Source: Pseudomonas reidholzensis (GTDB lineage Bacteria; Pseudomonadota; Gammaproteobacteria; Pseudomonadales; Pseudomonadaceae). From it: a DNA stretch of 64,000 nucleotides. A model generated the notes under the pieces. It was not told the origin of the DNA. It made no database searches and was given only the letters and a program-made list of their open reading frames with translations. The stretch's first letter is position 1, and every line of letters starts with the position of its first letter. Of the stretch, positions 1 through 8,436 are shown piece after piece. Both the position numbers and the translations under genes were made by a program. Location: assembly GCF_900536025.1 (NCBI RefSeq), contig NZ_UNOZ01000013.1:186001-250000 (forward strand). The letters are read 5' to 3'.

Positions 1-1
1 C

Positions 2-469
2 ATCGAGCGCATCGCCGACGAGGCGGCCCAGGCGTACGCCGACCCGGCCGCCTTCCTGGCCGCCAATCCGGACATCATCTACGACGACAGCTTCCCGATC
101 CCGCTGGGTGAATGGGTGGTGCTCGGCAGCCTGCCAGAAACCGTGGTGTTCCTGGGCGACAGCTACCAGGAGCTGTTCCAGAGCATTACCGACTCGTTCG
201 ACAAGAGTGTGGCGCTGAACCTCAAGCCCAAGCAGCTGGCCAAGACCGAGGCGCTGACCGCGCTCAATCGCATCCAGGTGCAGATGGGCGCGTTGAACAA
301 AGAGGCGGGGGGGTATGTGCTGCTCAACTTCAGCCAGTTGCTGGATGACGAGCTGCAGATGGTGATGGTCGGGCAGAACGACCTGGCGCGGGTGCTGGAG
401 CTGGGTGAGGCGGTGGGCATCAAGGTGGAGCCGGCGTTGGAAGCCCTCAAGGTCGCCGTTCACGTTTAA
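2..469 (+). CDS. C-terminal part of an unidentified conserved protein (5' end outside the window)
   Basis: The frame is open from base 2 to the TAA at 467-469 and gives 155 residues. I do not recognise the family. The visible part is acidic and mostly helical, with a Leu/Asp/Glu-rich stretch near the end (around LLDDELQMVMVGQNDLARVL) and no membrane segment, signal peptide or metal motif. The first in-frame ATG lies at 116, but in-frame codons of normal composition continue upstream to the window edge, so 116 is probably an internal Met. The gene ends just before a REP pair and converges on the ZIP transporter gene. Confidence 0.7.
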   Translation: MERIADEAAQAYADPAAFLAANPDIIYDDSFPIPLGEWVVLGSLPETVVFLGDSYQELFQSITDSFDKSVALNLKPKQLAKTEALTALNRIQVQMGALNKEAGGYVLLNFSQLLDDELQMVMVGQNDLARVLELGEAVGIKVEPALEALKVAVHV

Positions 470-480
470 ATCGGTGTACT

Positions 481-583
481 GGGGCGGCTGCGCCGCCCTT
501 CGCGGGTGAACCCGCTCCCACAGGGGTTAGCGGCGATCCCTGTGGGAGCGGGTTCACCCGCGAAGGGCCGCAAAGCGGCCCCA
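481..583. repeat. REP pair (inverted, REPIN-like)
   Basis: Two REP sequences face each other: a CGCGGGTGAACCCGCTCCCACAGG half and its inverse, separated by about 12 bp. Each is bordered by a small GC hairpin (GGGCGGC..GCCGCCC on the left, GGGCCGC..GCGGCCC on the right), so the whole block can fold into one long cruciform. It lies between two convergent genes and may act as their shared 3' end. Confidence 0.85.
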
Positions 584-587
584 ATGC

Positions 588-1526
588 TCAACCCAACGCG
601 GTGTCGAGAAACATCATCACCGCAAACCCGCCCATCAACCCCAGGGTGGCCGCCGTCTGGTGCCCATTGCGGTGGGTCTCCGGAATCACTTCGTGGGACA
701 CCACAAAAATCATCGCCCCCGCCGCCAGCCCCATGCTGATCGGGTAAGCGAGGGCAAACCCGGTCGAAATCCCCAGCCCCATCACCGCCCCCAACGGCTC
801 CATCATCCCGGAACCAACCGCCACCAGCGCCGCCTTCAGATTCGACAACCCGGTAGCCCGCAACGCCAGCGCCACGGCCAGCCCTTCAGGAATGTCCTGG
901 ATCGCGATGGCACTGGTCAGCGGCAGGCCGATGTTCATGTCGCCATTGGCAAAGCTCACCCCAATCGCCATGCCCTCCGGCAGGTTGTGCAAGGTAATCG
1001 CCAGCACGAACAGCCACACCCGGTTGATCCGCGCGGCGTCTGGCCCGCACGGCCCGGTGCTTTCGTGCTCATGCGGGGTAAAACGGTCGAGGCCAAGCAT
1101 CAACAGCACGCCCAGGCCCATGCCGAGCACCACGGTAAACGCCGCCGCCGGGCCGTTGCCGGTGATCTCGCGGGCCGCGTCCAGGCCCGGCAAAATCAAT
1201 GAGAACGAGCTGGCGGCGAGCATCATCCCCGCGGCAAAGCCGAGCATCACATCCTGGCTGCGGGCGCTGACATCGCGCAGCACCACCGCCAGCACCGCGC
1301 CCAGCGCCGTGGCGCCAAAGCCGGCGAGGCCACCCAGCACGGCCAGGTGCAGGTGCTGCGCGTGATCGCCGTTGACCGCGTTCCACAGGCTCGCCAGCAG
1401 CAGCGCGATGATCGCGACCAGGCTCAGGCCCAGGCCGGCACTGAGCCAGGGCGTGTTGCTCGCTTGCTGGCGCCAGGCGCTGAGCATCGAGGAGGGGGCG
1501 GCGCTTTCGGTGTGGGCGGGGGGCAT
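588..1526 (-). CDS. ZIP family divalent metal transporter (GufA-like)
   Basis: The product has 312 residues from the ATG at 1526, which has a GAGG ribosome site upstream. An in-frame TTG at 1550 lacks one. The protein is very hydrophobic, with about eight membrane helices. The two ZIP metal-binding signatures are visible: HNLPEG in the helix after the cytoplasmic loop and QDIPEG in the next helix. A loop with HEHE/CGP residues (FTPHEHESTGPCG) precedes them and resembles the His-rich loop of this family. ZIP proteins import Zn2+ and related ions across the inner membrane; the exact metal cannot be told. No Zur box was recognised. The gene is monocistronic between a REP pair and a divergent small gene. 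Confidence 0.9.
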   Translation of the reverse strand: MPPAHTESAAPSSMLSAWRQQASNTPWLSAGLGLSLVAIIALLLASLWNAVNGDHAQHLHLAVLGGLAGFGATALGAVLAVVLRDVSARSQDVMLGFAAGMMLAASSFSLILPGLDAAREITGNGPAAAFTVVLGMGLGVLLMLGLDRFTPHEHESTGPCGPDAARINRVWLFVLAITLHNLPEGMAIGVSFANGDMNIGLPLTSAIAIQDIPEGLAVALALRATGLSNLKAALVAVGSGMMEPLGAVMGLGISTGFALAYPISMGLAAGAMIFVVSHEVIPETHRNGHQTAATLGLMGGFAVMMFLDTALG

Positions 1527-1653
1527 GCGGACCTCAGGGCAGGGAATCAAGGCAGTCTACCCAGTGACCTGCGCGAGCGGCCAAGGATTCCCTTCTATCG
1601 ACGTGATAGCCGCTATGCTCAGGCTCACAGCGATCGACGGCGGGAGCGGCGAC

Positions 1654-1845
1654 ATGGGTTCGACATTCAATGGGTTGGTGGGGCTGATCATTCTGGCCTT
1701 GGACATCTGGGCGATTCTCAATGTGGTCAAGAGCGGGGTCGGGGTGGGGGCCAAGGTGCTGTGGATTCTGCTGATTTTGTTACTGCCTGTGATTGGCCTG
1801 ATCATCTGGGCGATTGCCGGGCCGCGGGGCAATATCCGTATCTGA
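1654..1845 (+). CDS. PLDc_N domain small membrane protein
   Basis: A 63-residue protein starts at the ATG 1654 behind a GGGAG ribosome site. It has two hydrophobic helices (roughly residues 6-24 and 33-54) and the WAILNVVKSG...LWILLILLLPVIGLIIW pattern that matches the phospholipase D nuclease N-terminal / cardiolipin-synthase N-terminal domain (PLDc_N). Here the domain stands alone, without the catalytic HKD part, as is common for short proteins of this family. Their role is unknown; membrane or envelope association is likely. It is transcribed away from the ZIP gene. Confidence 0.8.
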   Translation: MGSTFNGLVGLIILALDIWAILNVVKSGVGVGAKVLWILLILLLPVIGLIIWAIAGPRGNIRI

Positions 1846-1857
1846 TTCTGCAGGGTT

Positions 1858-1953
1858 GGCCTCTTCGCGGGGCAAGCCCGCTCCCACAGGTACCGCGTCG
1901 CTCTGAAGGTATGCGGGGATCCTGTGGGAGCGGGCTTGCCCCGCGAAGAGGCC
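1858..1953. repeat. REP pair
   Basis: An inverted pair of the GGCCTCTTCGCGGGGC..GCTCCCACAGG type with a 34-bp spacer. It begins 12 bp after the PLDc_N stop and lies upstream of the phosphoglycerol transferase gene. Confidence 0.85.
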
Positions 1954-2119
1954 GTTGCTGACACCCCGCCTAAATCCCCGTGACATAATTTTCACACTGG
2001 ATTAACCAGAATCCGCGCCGCACAATGCTGCGTTCGCCCACTCGCCACGTTTGATGGCAGGGCTGCCGGGCGTTTACTGTCGCCTTCCCGCAAACCGCAA
2101 TCCTAGGATCTCCCCATTC

Positions 2120-4198
2120 ATGGCTAACACGGATGCCTTGAAACAACGGGCCGTGCCGGTCCCGTTCGCGCCGACCCTCAAATCGCACCTGGCCTACACC
2201 TTGCTCTGCGGTCTGGTCATCATGCTGATGCTCAGCCTGGTGCGCCTGGGGCTGCTGGTCTACAACAGCGACATGATCGGCGATACGCCGGCCGCCACCG
2301 TCGCAGAGGGCTTCCTCAATGGCCTGCGCTTCGACCTGCGGGTCGTGGTGTACCTGAGCATTCCCCTGCTGCTGGCGATCCTCAGCCCGGCCGCGATGGC
2401 GGCTCGCGGGCTGTTCCGCGCCTGGCTGACGATTGCCGCGAGCACCGTCATGTTCCTCGGCCTGCTGGAAATGGACTTCTATCGCGAGTTCCACCAGCGC
2501 CTCAACGGCCTGGTCTTCCAGTACGTCAAGGAAGACCCGAAAACCGTCATGAGCATGCTCTGGTACGGCTTCCCGGTGGTCCGCTACCTGCTCGCCTGGC
2601 TGTTCGGCACCTGGCTGCTGAGCCTGCTGTTCAAGGGCGTCGACCGCCTCACCCGGCCTGGCCGCGGTGCAGGTTCCGCAGTGGGCGCGCGCCCGGTCGC
2701 GGTCTGGTACTACCGCCTGGCCGTGTTCATGGTGGTCCTGCTGGTGGCCGTGGTCGCCGCCCGTGGCACCCTGCGCCAAGGCCCGCCGATGCGTTGGGGG
2801 GATGCCTTCACCACCGATTCCAACTTCGTCAACCAGCTCGGCCTTAACGGCACGCTGACCCTGATCGACGCCGCCCATAGCCGCTTCGGTGAAGACCGCG
2901 CCAACCTGTGGAAGGCCACCCTCGACCCGGTCGAGGCCCAGCAAAGCGTGCGTGACCTGCTGCTGACGCCGCACGACACCCTGGTCGATGCCGACGAAGC
3001 GGCGATCCGCCGTGACTTCGTGCCGCCGGCCGAACGCACCCTGCCGATCAAGAACGTCGTGGTGATCCTCATGGAGAGCTTCGCCGGTCACTCGGTCGGC
3101 GCCCTGGGCAGCCCGAACAACATCACCCCGTACTTCGACAAGCTGGCCAAGGAGGGTCTGCTGTTCGACCGTTTCTTCTCCAACGGCACCCATACCCACC
3201 AGGGCATGTTCGCCACCATGGCCTGCTTCCCCAACCTGCCGGGCTTCGAGTACCTGATGCAGACGCCCGAGGGCAGCCACAAGCTGTCGGGCCTGCCGGC
3301 GCTGCTCAGTGCGCGCGACTACGACGACGTGTACGTCTACAACGGTGACTTCGCCTGGGACAACCAGTCCGGTTTCTTCGGCAACCAGGGCATGACCACC
3401 TTTATCGGCCGTAACGACTTCGTCAACCCGGTGTTCTCCGACCCGACCTGGGGCGTGTCCGACCAGGACATGTTCGACCGTGGCGCCGAAGAGCTGGCCA
3501 AACGCGACGGCAGCAAGCCGATCTATGCCTTGCTGCAGACGCTGTCCAACCACACCCCGTACGCGCTGCCCAAAGACCTGCCGGTCGAGCCAGTGACCGG
3601 CCAGGGCCGTCTCGACGAGCACCTCACCGCCATGCGCTACTCCGACTGGGCGCTGGGGCAGTTCTTCGAGAAGGCGCGCAAGGAGCCGTACTTCAAGGAA
3701 ACCCTGTTCGTCATCGTCGGCGACCACGGCTTCGGCAACCACCAGCAGGTCACCGAGCTCGACCTCGGCCGCTTCAACGTGCCGCTGCTGCTGATCGGCC
3801 CGGGGATCCAGGAGAAGTTCGGCGCGCTCGACCACACCGTCGGTACCCAGGTCGACATCGTGCCGACCATCATGGGCCGCCTGGGTGGCACCACTCGCCA
3901 TCAGTGCTGGGGCCGTGACCTGCTCAACCTGCCGGAAGGCGACCCGGGCGTGGGCATCATCAAGCCGTCGGGTAGCGAGCAGATCGTTGGCCTGGTGCAG
4001 GGTGACCGCATACTCATCGAGTCCAAGGACATGACCCCGCGCCTGTACCGCTACCAGCTGGGCAGTGAGTTCAAGGCCGAGCTGATCGAGGGTGCCGACC
4101 AGCCGGCGCTGCTGAAAAACCTCGAGGCGTATATCCAGACCGCGACCAAGAGCTTGCTGGATAACACCGCCGGTGTGGTGCACGGCACGCCTAAATAA
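2120..4198 (+). CDS. LTA synthase / phosphoglycerol transferase family sulfatase-fold membrane enzyme
   Basis: The product has 692 residues from ATG 2120; a longer reading from the TTG at 2051 adds an unlikely tail. About five membrane helices fill the first 230 residues, followed by a periplasmic alkaline-phosphatase-superfamily domain. Visible metal and active-site signatures are VVVILMESFAGHS, the FFSNGTHTHQGMFATM segment that should carry the catalytic Thr, and VIVGDHGFGNH. Gram-positive LtaS uses this fold to transfer glycerol phosphate from phosphatidylglycerol. In Gram-negatives the related MdoB/OpgB decorates periplasmic glucans, so an envelope-glucan substrate is the likeliest role here (inference). 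A strong terminator follows at once, so the gene is transcribed alone. Confidence 0.88.
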   Translation: MANTDALKQRAVPVPFAPTLKSHLAYTLLCGLVIMLMLSLVRLGLLVYNSDMIGDTPAATVAEGFLNGLRFDLRVVVYLSIPLLLAILSPAAMAARGLFRAWLTIAASTVMFLGLLEMDFYREFHQRLNGLVFQYVKEDPKTVMSMLWYGFPVVRYLLAWLFGTWLLSLLFKGVDRLTRPGRGAGSAVGARPVAVWYYRLAVFMVVLLVAVVAARGTLRQGPPMRWGDAFTTDSNFVNQLGLNGTLTLIDAAHSRFGEDRANLWKATLDPVEAQQSVRDLLLTPHDTLVDADEAAIRRDFVPPAERTLPIKNVVVILMESFAGHSVGALGSPNNITPYFDKLAKEGLLFDRFFSNGTHTHQGMFATMACFPNLPGFEYLMQTPEGSHKLSGLPALLSARDYDDVYVYNGDFAWDNQSGFFGNQGMTTFIGRNDFVNPVFSDPTWGVSDQDMFDRGAEELAKRDGSKPIYALLQTLSNHTPYALPKDLPVEPVTGQGRLDEHLTAMRYSDWALGQFFEKARKEPYFKETLFVIVGDHGFGNHQQVTELDLGRFNVPLLLIGPGIQEKFGALDHTVGTQVDIVPTIMGRLGGTTRHQCWGRDLLNLPEGDPGVGIIKPSGSEQIVGLVQGDRILIESKDMTPRLYRYQLGSEFKAELIEGADQPALLKNLEAYIQTATKSLLDNTAGVVHGTPK

Positions 4199-4227
4199 GT
4201 TGCTTCAGTAACAGCTGCTGTTGAGCG

Positions 4228-4260
4228 AGGGCTCGCCGGGTGACCGGCGAGCCCTTTTTC
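4228..4260 (+). terminator. Rho-independent terminator of the phosphoglycerol transferase gene
   Basis: A 12-bp perfect stem (AGGGCTCGCCGG / CCGGCGAGCCCT) with a GTGA loop is followed by TTTTC. Confidence 0.9.
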
Positions 4261-4354
4261 ATGCGCGCTCGGCACCCCATGCTGAACAATGCGCCCGGGC
4301 TGGGGTCAAGCTAGAACGGATGTCACTCAATGCGTTACCAGCGAGGGCTATTCA

Positions 4355-4591
4355 ATGAAAGAGTGGGAAGTCATCTTTGCCGACCAGAAAGGCGAACCGA
4401 CCACGCTGTTGCTCACCGCCGAGCAGCGTCCCAGTGATGAGGAGGCGGCGCGGGCGATCCGCACCAAGCTGTTCCCGCTGCTGGACGAGTTGGACCTCAA
4501 CGACTTCCAGGACCGCAGCCAATCCCCCACCGCGCGCTGGCTCAAGGAGCAGAGTGGCGTGACCATCAGCGATATCCGCGAACTGCCCTGA
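4355..4591 (+). CDS. Conserved hypothetical protein, 78 aa
   Basis: A small acidic soluble protein from ATG 4355 (MKEWEVIFADQKGEP...). It begins with two short beta-like segments and continues with a helix rich in Asp/Glu and Leu (LFPLLDELDLNDFQD). No catalytic motif, Cys pair or membrane segment is visible and I do not recognise a named family. Codon use matches its neighbours. A GC hairpin follows at 4605-4630. It is probably a real Pseudomonas protein of unknown function. Confidence 0.6.
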   Translation: MKEWEVIFADQKGEPTTLLLTAEQRPSDEEAARAIRTKLFPLLDELDLNDFQDRSQSPTARWLKEQSGVTISDIRELP

Positions 4592-4604
4592 GCAGCCTGT
4601 TCTG

Positions 4605-4630
4605 GCGTAGTGCCGCTGCAGGCACTACGC
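4605..4630. terminator. GC hairpin after the 78-aa gene, weak terminator candidate
   Basis: A 10-bp perfect stem (GCGTAGTGCC / GGCACTACGC) with a 6-nt loop, but no T-run follows. It may be a transcript-stabilising 3' hairpin rather than an intrinsic terminator. Confidence 0.45.
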
Positions 4631-4775
4631 TGGATGAACGCATCGGCCTTTTCTGCGGGTCGGTGTGGGTTCCATCGCGTCTTGCATCAGCTCGAACTGC
4701 CAGGTGCCTTCACGGGCCGGGTAGGTGCGTAGTGCACGGAAAGTCTATCCATTGCATTATTCAGGAGGACGATTC

Positions 4776-5108
4776 ATGAGCAGCCAGAACGACGATATCA
4801 GCAGCAATGTCCTGAGCCAGATGAAAGCTGGCGGTTTCGACTTCACCCAGATCCACCCCATCGAGTTTTACGCGGTTTTTCCCAATGAAGACGGCGCGCG
4901 GCGAGCCGCCGGACAGTTTCGTGGCGAGTCCTTGAATGCTCAGGTGCGTGAACGGGACGATGGCGGCTGGGACCTGGAGTTGAGCAAGATCATGTATGCC
5001 ACTTACCGGGGTATTGGTGCCTTCGAGGAAACCTTCGAGGGGGTCGTTGGCCCTCTGGGCGGCGAGGTCGAAGGCTGGGGCGTCAAACACGAAAGGCCTC
5101 GGGCCTGA
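4776..5108 (+). CDS. rraB: RraB family regulator of RNase E activity
   Basis: The product has 110 residues from ATG 4776, preceded by a perfect AGGAGG at 4763-4768. It shows the RraB-type layout: an acidic N-terminus, then HPIEFYAVFPNEDGARRAA, a regulatory ferredoxin-like alpha/beta sandwich, and a second strand region WDLELSKIMYATYRGI. RraB proteins bind the C-terminal scaffold of RNase E and inhibit RNA decay in enterobacteria. The family match is clear, but whether this homologue binds Pseudomonas RNase E is not shown by the sequence. It is monocistronic, ending 4 bp before a REP pair. Confidence 0.75.
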   Translation: MSSQNDDISSNVLSQMKAGGFDFTQIHPIEFYAVFPNEDGARRAAGQFRGESLNAQVRERDDGGWDLELSKIMYATYRGIGAFEETFEGVVGPLGGEVEGWGVKHERPRA

Positions 5109-5112
5109 TCCA

Positions 5113-5200
5113 CCGCGCCGCCCTTTTCGCGGGTAAACCCGCTCCTACAGGGGTTGAGAATCTGTAGGAGCGGGCTTGCCCGCGATAAAGGCGACGCGGT
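5113..5200. repeat. REP pair
   Basis: Inverted REP sequences with a short spacer (GGGTTGAGAAT). The two halves differ (GGTAAACCCG against GGGCTTGCCCG), so they belong to two sequence variants. The right end touches the stop codon of the cytochrome gene on the other strand. Confidence 0.8.
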
Positions 5201-5201
5201 C

Positions 5202-6002
5202 TCAAGGCTTGCGCTTGGCCATATGCCCCAGATACGCCAGCAGGGCATCCAGCTCCTGCTCACTCAACACCGCTTCAGCAAACCCCGGCATCTTCGCCTG
5301 GGGCCACTGCCGCAACCCCTGCGGGTCCCGAATATAACGGCGCAAGAACGCCGGCTGAAAATACTCGGTCGGGCTATAGGGCACATTCAAATCCGGCCCA
5401 AACTGCGCATCCCCCGCCCCATTGAGCCGATGACACGCCAGGCAGTTCTGCTGAAACAAGGCAAACCCCTGGCGCACCGGGTCATCACTGGCAAGCTTGG
5501 GGTCGGGCAGCAATGCCGGGAACCGCTGTTCAACCGAGGCCAGCCGACGGATCGTGGCAATCTGGAACGGCCATTGCTCCGGTCGAATGCCACCCGCCTG
5601 CGGGTCACTCCACACCAGATAGAACGGCCCCGCACTCGGCTTGCCCTGGCCCAGCGCCGGCCACGGCTGGGCCGAGTCTTCCACCGCCAGCCAGGCCCGC
5701 GCCGGCCCTGCCTGCAGCAGCGGAGCCGCCGGCATCTCCGCAGCAAACCCATCCAGCGCCACCGCCTGCAGGTGATCGTCCGCCGTCACGCCCTCGAGCA
5801 GCGCCGCCAGCGGCACCACGCGATAACGCATGGGCCGCTTGTAGGCAACGTCCTGGGCAATGTCGAGGCTGCGGGCCTGCGGATGGCTGAGCAGCGCGGC
5901 GCTGCTCCATCGGCGTGAGTGCTCACCCAGCTCGAGGTTCAGTTGCGCTGCGCACAGCGGCAGGCTGAACAGCAAGGCGAGCAGGGCAAGGGTGTGGCGC
6001 AT
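5202..6002 (-). CDS. Periplasmic monohaem cytochrome c with an N-terminal extra domain
   Basis: The product has 266 residues. A signal peptide (MRHTLALLALLFSLPLCAAQ) directs it to the periplasm. The C-terminal third is a class I cytochrome c: haem motif CLACH at residues 187-191 and a probable Met ligand in QAKMPGF about 45 residues later. The first ~150 residues have no haem motif. Their pattern (VVPLAALLEGV..., GPFYLVWSDPQ) resembles the molybdopterin-oxidoreductase fold without visible cofactor residues. It is probably an electron carrier or redox subunit of unknown partner. It is transcribed alone, and its 3' end abuts a REP pair. Confidence 0.82.
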   Translation of the reverse strand: MRHTLALLALLFSLPLCAAQLNLELGEHSRRWSSAALLSHPQARSLDIAQDVAYKRPMRYRVVPLAALLEGVTADDHLQAVALDGFAAEMPAAPLLQAGPARAWLAVEDSAQPWPALGQGKPSAGPFYLVWSDPQAGGIRPEQWPFQIATIRRLASVEQRFPALLPDPKLASDDPVRQGFALFQQNCLACHRLNGAGDAQFGPDLNVPYSPTEYFQPAFLRRYIRDPQGLRQWPQAKMPGFAEAVLSEQELDALLAYLGHMAKRKP

Positions 6003-6068
6003 GGGCGATCTCCAACCGTCAGGGTTGGCAGGTTACCTGTGCGCGGCGTGCAAATTCCACAGCCACCT

Positions 6069-6164
6069 TCAGCCAAACAGCCGCGTGAGGTTCGGCAGGA
6101 TCAGCAGCAATGTGGTGGCGAACAATATAAGTCCGGCTTGGCGTAGTTTCGATTGTCTGTACAT
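6069..6164 (-). CDS. Small single-span membrane protein, 31 aa
   Basis: An ATG at 6164 opens a 31-codon frame ending in TGA at 6069-6071. The product begins MYRQSKLRQAG and continues with one hydrophobic helix (LILFATTLLLILPNL) before TRLFG. The layout is a basic N-terminus followed by one membrane span. An AGAAGG ribosome site lies about 10 bases upstream of the ATG. No family is recognised. The composition (basic head, single helix, good ribosome site) argues for a real small protein rather than chance. Confidence 0.5.
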   Translation of the reverse strand: MYRQSKLRQAGLILFATTLLLILPNLTRLFG

Positions 6165-6528
6165 GGCGGACCGCCTTCTTGTTGTTATTCCTGAATAGCC
6201 GTTGGCTTCCTTGTCACGTGTCGGGTCGATCGCAGCGGCGTAAACCTTCGCCGATCCTGCTTGCCTCCTGTGTGTGGATATACAACCAACAGTAGGGTGT
6301 AGGTGATCCCTGTTTCAGAACGCTTTGTTCTAACCGCAAAACCACCGAACGAATTTGCTTGTAAGGCCACTGGCCAGCAGCCTGGCAGGCTGGGGCTAGA
6401 CGAGTGCGCGACGGTGGTTACCAAGGGTGACAGGGCCTACCGTTCGTCAGTGCATCCTACTTGCTTGTACGTGTCTTTCGCGTCAGTCTCTACAGCAAAT
6501 CCCACCCATGTCGTTCAGGACTATCGCT
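6165..6528. other. 364-bp intergenic region between the small membrane protein and the amidotransferase
   Basis: The region is AT-richer than its surroundings and holds no convincing gene. Visible items are a short inverted repeat AGAAC-N5-GTTCT at 6317-6331, a GC hairpin region around 6375-6400 (GGCCACTGGCC, CAGCCTGGCAGGCTG) and probable promoter DNA for the two divergent genes. An in-frame ATG at 6508 precedes the chosen amidotransferase start. Confidence 0.5.
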
Positions 6529-7263
6529 ATGTCGTTACGCATCTGCATCCTTGAAACCGATGTTCTGCGACCGGAGTTGACGGCGCAGTACCAAGGTTAC
6601 GGAAGGATGTTCGAGCAGCTGTTCTTGCGTCAGTCGGTCAAGGCCGAGTTTCGTGTTTACAACGTGATGAACGGTGATTACCCCCCGGACGGCGAAGTCT
6701 TCGATGCGTACCTGGTGACGGGCAGCAAGGCCGACTCGTTCGGCAGCGATCCGTGGATCCAGACCCTCAAGGTCTACCTGCTGAAACTCTACGAGCGTGG
6801 CGAGAAGTTGCTCGGCGTGTGTTTCGGCCATCAACTGCTGGCGCTGGTGCTCGGTGGCAAGGCCGAGCGCGCCGACCGTGGTTGGGGCGTGGGCATTCAT
6901 CGCTACAGCCTGGCGGCCCATGCGCCGTGGATGGACCCCGAGGTGTCCGAGCTGACCTTGTTGATCAGCCACCAGGACCAGGTGACCGAGGTGCCCGCAG
7001 GCGCCACGGTGATCGCCTCCAGCGACTTCTGCCCGAATGCGGCCTACCACATCCGTGATCAGGTGTTGTGCTTCCAGGGGCATCCGGAGTTCGTCCACGA
7101 CTATTCGCGGGCGTTGCTCGATGCGCGCCAGGCGTCGTTGGGTGATGAGGTGTATCAGCGGGCGATCGCCAGCCTCTCCGAGGAGCACCAGGGTGACCTG
7201 GTCGGCGAGTGGATGCTGCGCTTTGTCGGGCATTCGGCCAAGGGCAAGGAAAGCGCTGCCTGA
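6529..7263 (+). CDS. Class I glutamine amidotransferase family protein
   Basis: The product has 244 residues from ATG 6529, which has AGGA at 6517-6520; ATG 6508 is a possible alternative. The catalytic triad of class I amidotransferases is visible: nucleophile Cys in LGVCFGHQLLA, and His/Glu in CFQGHPEF. The protein is a stand-alone amidotransferase domain like those related to GMP synthase or gamma-glutamyl hydrolases such as PuuD, with no synthase domain. It therefore hydrolyses glutamine or a gamma-glutamyl compound; the acceptor is unknown. It is monocistronic, ending before a REP pair. Confidence 0.85.
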   Translation: MSLRICILETDVLRPELTAQYQGYGRMFEQLFLRQSVKAEFRVYNVMNGDYPPDGEVFDAYLVTGSKADSFGSDPWIQTLKVYLLKLYERGEKLLGVCFGHQLLALVLGGKAERADRGWGVGIHRYSLAAHAPWMDPEVSELTLLISHQDQVTEVPAGATVIASSDFCPNAAYHIRDQVLCFQGHPEFVHDYSRALLDARQASLGDEVYQRAIASLSEEHQGDLVGEWMLRFVGHSAKGKESAA

Positions 7264-7286
7264 TCACCAGGCGTTGGTATTGCGCT

Positions 7287-7368
7287 GGCTCCTTCGCGGG
7301 TAAACCCGCTCCCACAGGCACGAGGTGTGCACAATACCTGTAGGAGCGGGTTTACCCGCGAAGAAGCC
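7287..7368. repeat. REP pair
   Basis: Inverted GGCTCCTTCGCGGGTAAACCCGCTCC..AGG halves around a 22-bp spacer, between convergent amidotransferase and corA genes. Confidence 0.85.
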
Positions 7369-7384
7369 ACCGCCGTCTTGAGCC

Positions 7385-8356
7385 CTACAACCACCCCGAG
7401 CGCTTGAAGCTCACAAACAGCCCGCTGCACCCCAGCCCGATCACCCCGAGCACGGCAAAATAGCCATAGTGCCAACCCAGCTCGGGCATGTTCTGGAAGT
7501 TCATCCCATAGATCCCGGCAATCGCCGTCGGAAACGCCAGGATCGCCGCCCACGCGGCAAACTTGCGCTGGGTGATGCTCTGCCGCGACGACTCCATCAG
7601 CATGCCGATCTCGATGGTCTGGCTGGCGATGTCGCGGATGCTGGCCAAGTCCTCCATCTGCCGGGTGACGTGGATCTGCACGTCGCGAAAATACGGGCGC
7701 ATGTTCTTGTCGATGAACGGGAAGCTCAACCGTTGCAGCTCCTCGCTGATCTCCACCATCGGCGCCACATAGCGGCGCAGGCGCAGGATGTCGCGGCGCA
7801 GGCTGTGCAGGCGCTGGATGTCTTCTTCCTTGAGCGAATTGCTCAGCACGCTCTGCTCCAGCTCCTCGATCTCGCCGTGGATGGCTTCGCTGACCGGCTG
7901 GTAGTTTTCCGTGACGAAGTCGAGCAGGGCATACAGCACGAAGTCTTCGCCGTGCTCGAGCAGCAGCGGCCGCGCCTCACAGCGCTGGCGCACCAGTGCG
8001 TAGGATTTCGAGTGGCCGTTGCGGCAGGTGATGATGTAGCCGTTGCCGGCAAAGATGTGCGTTTCGATGAACTCCAGCTTGCCCTCATGGCGCACCGGCG
8101 AATAGGTGACGATGAACAGCGCGTCGCCAAAGGTCTCGAGCTTTGGCCGGCTGTGTTTCTCCAGGGCGTCCTCGATGGCCAGTTCGTGCAGGTTGAACTG
8201 GCACTGCAGGCTGGCCAGCGCCTCGGCGTCGGGCTCTTCGAGGCCGATCCAGACGAAGTGGCCGGGCTTTTGCGCCCACTCGCTGCCCTCGTCGATATTG
8301 ATGTTGGTGACCTTTCTCCCGGCGCTGTACACCGCCGCTGCGACGACTCGACCCAT
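7385..8356 (-). CDS. corA: CorA family Mg2+/Co2+ transporter
   Basis: The product has 323 residues from the ATG at 8356. Upstream in-frame codons to 8440 exist but would extend the family's usual start. A large cytoplasmic domain (about 260 residues, helix-rich, with the KHSRPKLE segment typical of the family) is followed by two C-terminal membrane helices. The first helix ends in the diagnostic YGMNF (GMN selectivity motif), followed by the MPELGWHYGY periplasmic loop. CorA forms a pentameric channel for Mg2+. A ZntB-type exporter is less likely given the loop. The gene is alone, with a REP pair behind it and a gene remnant in front. Confidence 0.9.
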   Translation of the reverse strand: MGRVVAAAVYSAGRKVTNINIDEGSEWAQKPGHFVWIGLEEPDAEALASLQCQFNLHELAIEDALEKHSRPKLETFGDALFIVTYSPVRHEGKLEFIETHIFAGNGYIITCRNGHSKSYALVRQRCEARPLLLEHGEDFVLYALLDFVTENYQPVSEAIHGEIEELEQSVLSNSLKEEDIQRLHSLRRDILRLRRYVAPMVEISEELQRLSFPFIDKNMRPYFRDVQIHVTRQMEDLASIRDIASQTIEIGMLMESSRQSITQRKFAAWAAILAFPTAIAGIYGMNFQNMPELGWHYGYFAVLGVIGLGCSGLFVSFKRSGWL

Positions 8357-8436
8357 GGCTGTCCGCTTATTCGGTTGAACACGAGACACAGCTTGGTCGG
8401 TCTGCGGCCGCAGGGCAACCGCCGCCGCATGCGCTT

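Noticed and set aside
1970..4183. Long open frame (737 codons) on the minus strand across the phosphoglycerol transferase gene
   Set aside because: It is the mirror of a GC-rich gene with strong third-position bias; its translation is Gln/Arg/Val/Gly repetitive, with no family motif, and it runs exactly under the real gene.
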